From: an uncultured Draconibacterium sp.
GTDB taxonomy: Bacteria > Bacteroidota > Bacteroidia > Bacteroidales > Prolixibacteraceae
DNA length: 64,000 bases
Direction: 5' to 3'
Assembly (NCBI RefSeq): GCF_963675065.1
Contig: NZ_OY775906.1
Coordinates: 2,644,001 to 2,708,000, forward strand
Position 1 is the stretch's first letter. The number at the start of each line of letters is the position of its first letter. The notes beneath the pieces are model-generated. The model made no database searches and was not told where the DNA came from. It worked only from the letters and a program-made list of their open reading frames with translations. This document shows positions 44,404 through 51,873 of the stretch, one piece after another. A program made the position numbers and the translations under genes.

Positions 44404-44604
44404 TCAATCCGAATCTTCCAATTCAAATATCTCATTTACCGGCTTTTCAAAAATCTTTGAGATTTTCAAGGCTAAAACTGTAGATGGCACATACCTCCCC
44501 TTTTCGATGGAATTAATGGTTTGGCGCGAAACACCAATCAATTTAGCCAAATCGTCTTGTGTGAGGTCTTTAATGGCACGTTCTATTTTTAGCCTATTCT
44601 GCAC
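44404..44604 (-). CDS. Small XRE-type helix-turn-helix regulator
   Basis: A 66-residue DNA-binding protein, essentially one Cro/CI-type domain: LTQDDLAKLIGVSRQTINSIEKGRYVPSTVLALKISKIFEK. It resembles the YozG-like group that is often found beside small membrane proteins. It is the last gene of a three-gene minus-strand run and overlaps the membrane protein gene upstream by 11 bases (44594-44604). It may regulate the operon. Confidence 0.92.
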   Translation of the reverse strand: MQNRLKIERAIKDLTQDDLAKLIGVSRQTINSIEKGRYVPSTVLALKISKIFEKPVNEIFELEDSD

Positions 44605-45070
44605 TTCTTATTTTTGATTTGGTAACGTAATAATTCAATAAATACATTAACAACATAAATGTAATCACCTGAATGGCAGGAACCAATTCAAATTCATCGC
44701 CATGAATAAATTCAATGGCTGTAAAAATAAACACATAAGCGAAACCAAGAACTGTACTCCGATAAAACGATTTTAACCGAATAAGATTAGACATCTCATC
44801 TTCCTGTTTATCGCGCGAGAAACAAATCAGGAATAGACCTAAATTTACAACTGTTAATCCAAGGTAGTTTTTACCTTCAATAAGCAAATTGACATAAAAT
44901 GGAATAGTAGCCGACAATAGCACAATAACAATTCCAATGATTTTTATCCAACGGGGAAATAATTTTAACTTTTTAAAAACCTCGTATTCACTCTTCTCTG
45001 TAAAAAGCCACAAAAACATGCTGAGAAAAACAATTGCAGCTATTAGAAAGATTATTGATTTTGGGTCCAT
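44594..45070 (-). CDS. Four-helix membrane protein (paralog 2)
   Basis: A 158-residue protein with four predicted membrane helices and a cytoplasmic loop between helices 2 and 3 reading DKQEDEMSNLIRLKSFYRS. The loop and layout are closely similar to the upstream neighbour (KQKTEDEFSEQVRFKAFSYS), so the two are paralogs. The family is not recognised by name; DUF2178-like proteins next to XRE regulators are similar. It probably works with the adjacent regulator. Confidence 0.8.
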   Translation of the reverse strand: MDPKSIIFLIAAIVFLSMFLWLFTEKSEYEVFKKLKLFPRWIKIIGIVIVLLSATIPFYVNLLIEGKNYLGLTVVNLGLFLICFSRDKQEDEMSNLIRLKSFYRSTVLGFAYVFIFTAIEFIHGDEFELVPAIQVITFMLLMYLLNYYVTKSKIRSAE

Positions 45071-45072
45071 AA

Positions 45073-45555
45073 TTAATTATTCTCTTTTCGTAGTTTATAA
45101 AGGGTAAAATAAAAGTAGAGTGTGGCAATTAACAATCCACCTCCCATGAATGCCTGAATGATAAAATTACTCCATTCTCTGCCACCGGAATCATTAATTC
45201 GAGAAGCCCCCAATGCACAACACATAGCAACAAAACTTACAAACGAATAGGAAAATGCTTTAAACCTAACTTGTTCAGAGAATTCATCTTCTGTCTTTTG
45301 TTTCGAGAAGAATATTAAGAATAATGCCAGGTTAAAAACTGAAATTATCATTTCATTCTTGTTTACTATAGAGTTTCGAAAAATTAATATTGCCAACAAA
45401 GCAACAGTCGCAAAGATTAATGCCACTGCTTTAAACCAATTTGGCAACAGCCGAAATTTTCGCTCATATAAATCAAAATTTAAAGAAGAAGAAGGAATGA
45501 TGTAATAAAGTAGTCCGATATAAATGCAAAAAACGATAATGCTGTAAGCTTCCAT
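45073..45555 (-). CDS. Four-helix membrane protein (paralog 1)
   Basis: A 160-residue protein with four predicted membrane helices and the loop EDEFSEQVRFKAF between helices 2 and 3. First gene of the operon: its stop is 2 bases from the next start. It is preceded by a well-formed promoter. No transport or enzymatic motif is evident. Function unknown. Confidence 0.8.
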   Translation of the reverse strand: MEAYSIIVFCIYIGLLYYIIPSSSLNFDLYERKFRLLPNWFKAVALIFATVALLAILIFRNSIVNKNEMIISVFNLALFLIFFSKQKTEDEFSEQVRFKAFSYSFVSFVAMCCALGASRINDSGGREWSNFIIQAFMGGGLLIATLYFYFTLYKLRKENN

Positions 45556-45582
45556 TGGTGTAAACTTTACTGTTCAATATGA

Positions 45583-45613
45583 CAAACATACTTTACATTT
45601 TATAAAAAGTCAA
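45583..45613 (-). promoter_or_regulatory. Predicted promoter of the membrane-protein/XRE operon
   Basis: On the minus strand, TTG (complement of CAA at 45611-45613) and a perfect TATGTTTG (complement of CAAACATA, 45583-45590) are separated by 20 bases; ATG lies at 45555. Confidence 0.7.
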
Positions 45614-45737
45614 GTTTTCTTTACATTTTTACAACATCTTTTTGAATCACAAGAAATAAAGCATTTTATCATAAAACATGACTTTTATCTTTCAGAATGC
45701 TGTTTGATAATTGACAAGTTTTACATTTCTTAGCGGA

Positions 45738-47114
45738 ATGTTTGAAAATATTGGCGAACTCATTATAAAAATCTCCGATGGAATTTGGGGAGCTCCGATA
45801 CTTATCCTGCTGCTTGGTGGCGGGTTTTATTTTTTGGTTTATTCGCGTTTGGCGCCACTCCGTTACATCGGTCATGCCCTAAAAATCCTCACCGGAAAAT
45901 ACGACGATCCGAATGAAGCGGGGCAGTTGCGCCACTACCAGGCACTTTCTACTGCATTGGCAGGAACAGTTGGTATGGGAAATATCAGCGGAGTTGCCGT
46001 TGCCATTACCATGGGCGGACCGGGAGCCATTTTTTGGATGTGGGTTTCGGCATTGTTGGGTATCAGCACCAAGTTTTTTACCTGTTCGCTGGCGGTTATG
46101 TTCCGAGGCAAAGATTCAGCAGGCGAAATTCAGGGTGGCCCTATGTACTACATCACCGAAGGATTGGGGAAAAACTGGCGCCCTGTAGCTGTCTTTTTCT
46201 CACTGATGGCTATGATTGGTGTTTCGCCGCTCTTTCAAGCTAACCAGCTCACCCAAATGATTCGCGATGTAGTGTTGGTACCGAATAACGTCGAAGGTTC
46301 ATTCACTTCCGATCTTGTTACCGGAATTATAATCGCCATAATTGTTGGACTGGTTGTTATCGGGGGGATTAAACGTATCGGAAAAGTTACCGGAAGACTC
46401 GTGCCCACCATGGTTGTTATTTACACGGCAACCGTGCTTTATGTAATTTTCTCACACCCCTCAGCCATACTTCCTGCCTTTAGAACCATTTTTGAGGATG
46501 CTTTTACCGGCAATGCGGTATTAGGTGGATCGCTCGGCGCAATTATAATTACCGGTGTGCGGCGCGCGGCCTTTTCAAACGAGGCCGGATTGGGAACCGC
46601 GCCAATGGCGCACGGTGCTGCCAAAACCAACGAACCCATTCGCGAGGGCCTGGTTGCCATGCTTGGGCCAATTATCGATACCATTATAGTTTGTACCATG
46701 ACAGCCCTGGCCATTATTGTTACCGATACCTGGCTCGAAAGTAATGCCGATGGTATTACGCTTACTGCTCAGGCTTTTGATTCTGCCATCCCGATATTCG
46801 GTAAATATATCCTATCCATTTGTGCCATTTTCTTTAGCATGTCAACCATGTTCGCCTTTCCATACTACGGTGTAAAATGCCTTGGTTTTGTTGCCGGAGT
46901 AAAATACCAACACATATATAACTACGTTTTTGTTGCGGTAATACTTATAGGAGCCGTTTCAAACCTTAGGGTAATTATTGGCTTAATCGACATCTCCTTT
47001 GCCCTGATGGCCTTCCCGACAGTTATCACAACTATACTTTTATCGCCACATGTAAAAAGGGCTGCCAAGGATTATTTTGCGCGGTTAAAGGTGGAAAAAC
47101 TGAATAGCAAATAA
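45738..47114 (+). CDS. Alanine/glycine:cation symporter (AGCS family)
   Basis: About 458 residues with ten to eleven membrane helices. It starts MFENIGELIIKISDGIWGAP; an upstream in-frame ATG at 45711 would add nine residues. Family blocks present: ALAGTVGMGNISGVAVAIT, IQGGPMYYITEGLG, FSNEAGLGTAPMAHGAA and FAFPYYGVKC. AGCS proteins import alanine or glycine with sodium or protons. Single-gene unit followed by a terminator at 47211. Confidence 0.93.
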   Translation: MFENIGELIIKISDGIWGAPILILLLGGGFYFLVYSRLAPLRYIGHALKILTGKYDDPNEAGQLRHYQALSTALAGTVGMGNISGVAVAITMGGPGAIFWMWVSALLGISTKFFTCSLAVMFRGKDSAGEIQGGPMYYITEGLGKNWRPVAVFFSLMAMIGVSPLFQANQLTQMIRDVVLVPNNVEGSFTSDLVTGIIIAIIVGLVVIGGIKRIGKVTGRLVPTMVVIYTATVLYVIFSHPSAILPAFRTIFEDAFTGNAVLGGSLGAIIITGVRRAAFSNEAGLGTAPMAHGAAKTNEPIREGLVAMLGPIIDTIIVCTMTALAIIVTDTWLESNADGITLTAQAFDSAIPIFGKYILSICAIFFSMSTMFAFPYYGVKCLGFVAGVKYQHIYNYVFVAVILIGAVSNLRVIIGLIDISFALMAFPTVITTILLSPHVKRAAKDYFARLKVEKLNSK

Positions 47115-47210
47115 TTTTCTTCCTTTTATTTCCAGGGCCTACAACTCTCTTATGCTGAATAAGATTTGATTAAACACATATAATATTGAAACAATATTCA
47201 AAATTCAGTA

Positions 47211-47243
47211 GAATCTTCTCACTTGTGGGAAGATTCTTTTTTG
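47211..47243 (+). terminator. Strong intrinsic terminator
   Basis: GAATCTTC (47211-47218) pairs exactly with GAAGATTC (47229-47236), followed by seven or more T. It lies about 100 bases past the symporter gene and upstream of the Cys-cluster gene. Confidence 0.88.
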
Positions 47244-47271
47244 TTTTTGTATCTTGATAAAAATTAATCTT

Positions 47272-47910
47272 ATGAACACAAACCCGCAATTTGAACAACT
47301 CGAAAAAGCCTTCTTTCACGATGGCTATCAACTGGGGATGAAGGCAGTTGAGGCGAATATGGAACAGGAAGCGTTGCACCAATCTTTAAAAGAAATGTAT
47401 GCGGCAATTGACGGACTGATTGATTCGTTGTTTGTTTATGCCCGGCAACAAAACCAAAGTATCGATTGCAAACGAAGCTGCAGCTGGTGTTGCCACCAAC
47501 CGGTTTTTGCGCTGGACTACGAGCTGGATTATTTAAAGGCCGCTGTAAACAAGTCTTTTGACGCTGAAACGATCTCGGGAATAGCAGAAAAAGCAAAACA
47601 AAAACAAGCCAAACTGAGCCTTTTAAAAGGCGATGATCTGATGAATGCAAAACATCCCTGCCCTCTGTTAAAAGACAAAACCTGCATGGCTTACGATGCC
47701 CGCCCGATGGCCTGCCGTATTTATCTTTCGTCAGATGTGAAAAGCTGTGTTCACTTTTATAACCACCCCGATGATAAAACCACCTACCCTGCTCTTTTGG
47801 ATATGCCCATGCGCCTGGGACGAATGATGAATGAAGGATTTAAAGCGGCCCTAAAAACCAATGCTGTTGAGGCAAAAGAATATCGTATTGAAGAGAAACT
47901 AATTAAATAA
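47272..47910 (+). CDS. YkgJ-family cysteine-cluster protein
   Basis: About 212 residues from ATG 47272; an in-frame TTG at 47254 is not needed. It has the family's metal- or iron-sulfur-type Cys pattern: CKRSCSWCCHQPVF in the middle and HPCPLLKDKTCMAYDARPMACRIY, then KSC. The usual role is unassigned, with a proposed zinc or iron-sulfur binding site. It is 7 bases upstream of the next gene and likely co-transcribed with it. Confidence 0.88.
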   Translation: MNTNPQFEQLEKAFFHDGYQLGMKAVEANMEQEALHQSLKEMYAAIDGLIDSLFVYARQQNQSIDCKRSCSWCCHQPVFALDYELDYLKAAVNKSFDAETISGIAEKAKQKQAKLSLLKGDDLMNAKHPCPLLKDKTCMAYDARPMACRIYLSSDVKSCVHFYNHPDDKTTYPALLDMPMRLGRMMNEGFKAALKTNAVEAKEYRIEEKLIK

Positions 47911-47917
47911 TTCGGCT

Positions 47918-48538
47918 ATGAGCTTTGGAGGATCGGTACTTGCAATGATACAATCGTTACGTGCCAATGCGCGCCCCAAGCACCATGCCTATCAAAAATG
48001 GGAAGAAGGAGATAAACGTATCTTCAAAAACAAATATAAGTTGGTTTCAAAACAAGTTTCGCCGGAAGAACTTACCCGCTTAAAAACAAAATACCAAAAG
48101 GAAATAGAAAAAGATCAGAAGCGCACACTTGCTCTTACCATTTTCTCACTGGTAATCATTATTCCACTGATAACTTTTGGAATCTTTCAATTTTTCTTTA
48201 GCATCAGTCAAAAAAATTATCATCCGTATGTTTCTGAAGAAGAGAAGCAAAGGACAGAAATCACAACCGGGCAAATCAACTATTTACTTGACTCCGGTTA
48301 TGAATGGCTTAATAAAAGTCATTATAAAAATGCGCGATTTCAGTTTAACCGGGTTTTAAAAATTAATCCCCAAAACAAATATGCACTTTTTGGGATGGCG
48401 GCAAGCTACGTTTACGAGTGCCAGAAAGAGCATACAAACTGCGAAAAAGCTAAAGAATTGTTACAGGATTATATTTCGAAATTTGGAAGTGATACTAAAA
48501 CCGATCATTTAAGCACCATACTCACCAGTAGCAATTAA
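47918..48538 (+). CDS. TPR-containing single-span membrane protein
   Basis: A 206-residue protein. A Lys-rich N-terminus (about 1-70) is followed by one membrane helix (ALTIFSLVIIIPLITFGIF) and then a short TPR-like region (YKNARFQFNRVLKINPQNKYALFGMAASY). It probably displays the TPR domain outside the membrane. No family name is certain. It overlaps the convergent thioesterase gene by 4 bases at 48535-48538. Confidence 0.8.
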   Translation: MSFGGSVLAMIQSLRANARPKHHAYQKWEEGDKRIFKNKYKLVSKQVSPEELTRLKTKYQKEIEKDQKRTLALTIFSLVIIIPLITFGIFQFFFSISQKNYHPYVSEEEKQRTEITTGQINYLLDSGYEWLNKSHYKNARFQFNRVLKINPQNKYALFGMAASYVYECQKEHTNCEKAKELLQDYISKFGSDTKTDHLSTILTSSN

Positions 48539-48957
48539 ACTTCCTCAAGAGCTATTCCGGCCTCTTCAAATTTACTTTCCAGAATTTCAGGAGAAAGTGG
48601 ACGGCCATTTTTTGTTAGTACCGAAGTAATACGGCCTCTTACCATCAGTTTTTCATCGGATTTACGAATTACCTCCTGTAAAAACACAATGCGCAAACGC
48701 CCTTGTTTACCAATCTTCAAACGTACTAAAAAATCGTCGCCGGGACGTAGCGGAAATTTGTATTCCAACTCGGCTTTTATTACAACAGCATCAATCCCCT
48801 CGTCATGCAATTGTGCAAAATCGAGCCCTACGTGGTTTAAAAATTTGTGGCGCGTGTGTTCCAGGTAGTTCTGATATACTGCATTGTTTACAATTCCCTG
48901 AATGTCGCATTCGTAATCGCGAACCTGCATTTCAAGTTCAAAATGATGATTCTCCAT
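48535..48957 (-). CDS. Acyl-CoA thioesterase (4-hydroxybenzoyl-CoA thioesterase superfamily, YbgC-like)
   Basis: A 140-residue hot-dog-fold protein with the catalytic Asp in VRDYECDIQGIVNNAVYQNYLEHTRH, the family signature. It hydrolyses acyl-CoA thioesters; the physiological acyl group is not evident from the neighbours. Its end overlaps the convergent gene by 4 bases. It is a separate unit upstream of the FAH-family terminator. Confidence 0.93.
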   Translation of the reverse strand: MENHHFELEMQVRDYECDIQGIVNNAVYQNYLEHTRHKFLNHVGLDFAQLHDEGIDAVVIKAELEYKFPLRPGDDFLVRLKIGKQGRLRIVFLQEVIRKSDEKLMVRGRITSVLTKNGRPLSPEILESKFEEAGIALEEV

Positions 48958-49004
48958 TATGTAGATTTAAAGGCTCAAGCCAGATTCAATAGTTTATAAT
49001 AAAA

Positions 49005-49024
49005 CACCGGCTTAAAAGCCGGTG
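49005..49024 (-). terminator. Intrinsic terminator of the FAH-family gene
   Basis: CACCGGCTT (49005-49013) pairs with AAGCCGGTG (49016-49024). On the minus strand it is followed by TTTTATTA. Confidence 0.85.
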
Positions 49025-49045
49025 CAAAATATTCTAATTTAATTC

Positions 49046-49660
49046 CTACTTAATCTCAAAGTCAAGTAGTTTTTTGTTTTCCAAATACCCTTCCAAATGA
49101 TCGCCAATGGCAACCGGACCAACATTTGCTGGCGTTCCTGTGTAAATCAGATCACCGATTTTTAATGTAACGTATTTCGAGACATTCGCGATCAACTCAT
49201 CAAAGTCAAAGATCATCATACCCGAATGCGATTCCTGCACCGTATCGCCGTTTATATCCAGGCGAAAACTGATTGCCTCCTGATCGGGGAAAATTGATTT
49301 TGGCAAAAAGGTATTGCTTAAAACCGCCGACTTGTCAAAAGCTTTTGCTTTTTCCCAGGGCAGTCCTTTTGCTTTTAGTTGCGCCTGTACATCACGCGCA
49401 GTGAAATCGATTCCCAGTCCCACCTCGTCGTAATAACGGTGTGCAAATCGTTTTTCAATATTTTTGCCAATACGATTTATCTTAATCACCAACTCAATTT
49501 CGTGATGCACCTCGCTGGTCCAGTCCGGAATATAAAACGGATCATTATTTCGCAACAAGGCAGTGTCGGGCTTCATAAAAAAGATAGGTTCTTCCGGTAT
49601 ATCGTTCCCCAACTCCCTGGCATGAGCCACGTAATTTCTTCCTATGCAAATTATTTTCAT
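49046..49660 (-). CDS. Fumarylacetoacetate hydrolase family protein
   Basis: A 204-residue enzyme of the FAH fold with the N-terminal GRNYVAHARELGN, metal-ligand region VHHEIELVIKI and a later GIDFTARDVQ block. Family members cleave or decarboxylate beta-diketo acids (fumarylpyruvate or acylpyruvate hydrolases); short forms like this one are often oxaloacetate decarboxylases or acylpyruvases. No pathway context is given by the neighbours. Single gene with its own terminator. Confidence 0.92.
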   Translation of the reverse strand: MKIICIGRNYVAHARELGNDIPEEPIFFMKPDTALLRNNDPFYIPDWTSEVHHEIELVIKINRIGKNIEKRFAHRYYDEVGLGIDFTARDVQAQLKAKGLPWEKAKAFDKSAVLSNTFLPKSIFPDQEAISFRLDINGDTVQESHSGMMIFDFDELIANVSKYVTLKIGDLIYTGTPANVGPVAIGDHLEGYLENKKLLDFEIK

Positions 49661-49683
49661 GATTCAAAACTTTACAATTACAC

Positions 49684-49748
49684 TGTCATTTCGAGCACAG
49701 CGAGAAATCTGTAACAGATTTCTCAGTCGTTCCTCCTTCGAAATGACA
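49684..49748. repeat. 65-base palindromic repeat
   Basis: TGTCATTTCGA (49684-49694) and TCGAAATGACA (49738-49748) are exact reverse complements. Inside, GAGAAATCTG (49702-49711) and CAGATTTCTC (49715-49724) form a second perfect hairpin. This composition is typical of dispersed intergenic repeats of Bacteroidota. Confidence 0.85.
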
Positions 49749-49752
49749 AGCT

Positions 49753-50559
49753 TTACTTGCTCATCATTTTCAATTTCAATTGCGTAAGCACCTTTTTAGT
49801 GTACAGCGGAAATTCGCTGTTCAGTATCCAACCGAAGTAACCGGGTTGTTCTTGCAAAACCTGCTCAACCGGCACTCCTTTGTTCTTTCCAAAATTAAAG
49901 ACTTCCACTCCATTTTCGTCGTAAACAATGCGGCCTACAAAATCTACATTTCTGTCGTACGACGAGAATTCGCTCAACTTATCCACATCATTTTCGATTG
50001 GCGTTGATTTTTTCCCTTTAGCATCTTCATACTCCACACCCTCGTATTTATCAAGCTGCGATTTCAGTACTTCGTAGGTCGCTTTTGTATCGGCCATGGC
50101 ACTGTGTGCATCAGTTAAATCCTGATTACAATAAAACTTATAAGCTGCTGCCAGTGTGCGTTTTTCCATTTTGTGGAATATGGCCTGCACATCAATAAAT
50201 TTTCTCTTTTTAAAGTCCACATCCACCTCGGCACGCAGAAACTCTTCTGCCAACAAAGGAATATCAAAACGATTGGAGTTAAAACCTGCCAGATCGCATC
50301 CCTCTATAAATTTAGCCAGCGTTTTGGCTACTTCTTTAAATGTTGGTGCATCTTTTACATCCTCATCATAAATTCCATGAATTAAAGAAGACTCTATCGG
50401 AATTGATTGTTCCGGATTTATACGCATCAGCTTTTCTTCCTCAGTACCATCAACATTTACTTTTATTAAAGCAATTTCCACAATTCGATCCGTAACAATA
50501 TTTATTCCGGTGGTTTCCAGATCTAAAAAAACCAAAGCGTTTCTTAAATGTAACTTCAT
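49753..50559 (-). CDS. 3'-5' exonuclease (DnaQ-like) with C-terminal DUF3820-like region
   Basis: A 268-residue protein. The DEDDh exonuclease domain occupies about residues 1-180: VFLDLETTGI (Exo I), LAGFNSNRFDIPLL (Exo II) and the HSAMAD block of Exo III. The C-terminal part includes FGKNKGVPVEQVL and GYFGWILNSEF, similar to DUF3820 domains. It may serve as a proofreading or repair nuclease. It lies downstream of dnaN but is separated from it by a terminator. Confidence 0.9.
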   Translation of the reverse strand: MKLHLRNALVFLDLETTGINIVTDRIVEIALIKVNVDGTEEEKLMRINPEQSIPIESSLIHGIYDEDVKDAPTFKEVAKTLAKFIEGCDLAGFNSNRFDIPLLAEEFLRAEVDVDFKKRKFIDVQAIFHKMEKRTLAAAYKFYCNQDLTDAHSAMADTKATYEVLKSQLDKYEGVEYEDAKGKKSTPIENDVDKLSEFSSYDRNVDFVGRIVYDENGVEVFNFGKNKGVPVEQVLQEQPGYFGWILNSEFPLYTKKVLTQLKLKMMSK

Positions 50560-50573
50560 GGTGGGTATGAATT

Positions 50574-50614
50574 AAAAAAGGTACCCTAAAACCTGCGTTC
50601 CCGGATACCTTTTT
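50574..50614 (-). terminator. Intrinsic terminator of dnaN
   Basis: On the minus strand, AAAAAGGTATCC can pair with GGGTACCTTTTT across a 16-base loop (12 pairs, one G-U), followed by T. It sits between the dnaN stop at 50634 and the exonuclease start at 50559. Confidence 0.78.
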
Positions 50615-50633
50615 GGTTTATCGTTGTATTTTT

Positions 50634-51761
50634 TTAAACGTTTATCATCATTGGCATCAACAACATCAACATGTCTTCGTCTTCCTCATTTTCAGCCGGA
50701 AGTAACAAGCCTGCACGGGTTGGATCGCTCATTTCAACCTTTACGTCGCTGGTTGAAATGTTGGTAAGAATTTCCTGAAGGAAGGTCGATTTGAAACCAA
50801 TTTCAATTTCTTCGCCCTCGTATTCGCAATTAATACGTTCAACTGCCGAAATAGAGAAGTCGATATCTTGTGCCGAAACCACTAATTGGTTGTCGGTAAT
50901 ATTGAGTTTTACAAGGTTGCTCGCCTGGTTCGAGAATACTGAAACACGTTTTACAGTGTTGAAGAAGTTCAGGCGATCGATGATCATTTTGTTTGGATTG
51001 TTGGTAGGAATTACCGAGTTATAAGTTGGGTAATTTCCTTCTACCAAACGACAGATCAATTTGTAGTTACTTAAGGTAAAAAAGGCATTCTTATCGTCGA
51101 ATTCCAGTTTTACATCAAACTCCTCTTTTGGCAACAGGTTTTTCAACAAACTGGCCGGTTTTTTAGGCAAAATAAATGAAGACTCGAATTCAGCTTTTGC
51201 ATCCAATCGGCGGTAACGCACCAGCTTATGTGCGTCAGACGCTACAAAGCTCATAAAATCAGGCGTTAACTCCACGTAAATACCATTCATTACCGGACGT
51301 AATTCGTCGTCGGCGGTAGCAAACAAAGTTTTTTCAATTCCTTTCTGAAGTACAACATGGCTAACATCGATCGACGATGCACCTTCCTCGTCCAGCTGTG
51401 GTTGCTCCGGGAAATCCTCGGCATTTTGCCCCATAATGCTGAACTTACCATTGTCGGAATAAATTTCAACAAGGTACGACTCACCATCAATCTGAAATGT
51501 CAGTGGTTGCTCCGGAAATTCTTTCAGCGTATCGGTGATCAACTTGGCAGGAACTGCAACGGCTCCTTCTCCTTCAATATTATCCAACTCGAGGCTGGTA
51601 ATTAAAGTCGACTCCAGATCGGAAGCTGTTATGGTTAACTCTGTTTCGCTTAACTGAAACAAGAAGTTATCGAGAATTGGCATTGTACTTTTACTGCTGA
51701 TTACCTTACTAATTGCAGAAAGGTGGCTCAGTAATTCGGTGCTTGAAACTACAAACTTCAT
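50634..51761 (-). CDS. dnaN: DNA polymerase III sliding clamp (beta subunit)
   Basis: A 375-residue protein of normal length that forms the ring clamp tethering the replicative polymerase. The three-domain fold is indicated by the N-terminal KFVVSSTELLSHLSAISKV, the central region and the C-terminal LLPAENEEDEDMLMLLMPMMINV with the conserved end of the family. It is complete, with no frameshift. It lies away from dnaA and the origin region, as is common in Bacteroidota. Confidence 0.96.
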   Translation of the reverse strand: MKFVVSSTELLSHLSAISKVISSKSTMPILDNFLFQLSETELTITASDLESTLITSLELDNIEGEGAVAVPAKLITDTLKEFPEQPLTFQIDGESYLVEIYSDNGKFSIMGQNAEDFPEQPQLDEEGASSIDVSHVVLQKGIEKTLFATADDELRPVMNGIYVELTPDFMSFVASDAHKLVRYRRLDAKAEFESSFILPKKPASLLKNLLPKEEFDVKLEFDDKNAFFTLSNYKLICRLVEGNYPTYNSVIPTNNPNKMIIDRLNFFNTVKRVSVFSNQASNLVKLNITDNQLVVSAQDIDFSISAVERINCEYEGEEIEIGFKSTFLQEILTNISTSDVKVEMSDPTRAGLLLPAENEEDEDMLMLLMPMMINV

Positions 51762-51873
51762 TTATTTCGTTTTATTTTTTGATTTTTCGTCTTATTTACA
51801 ATTAATCTAAGTATACGAATATACAAACTTTCAGGAATTATCCCTATCGTGCTTCGCTTGATTTTACCCGATT

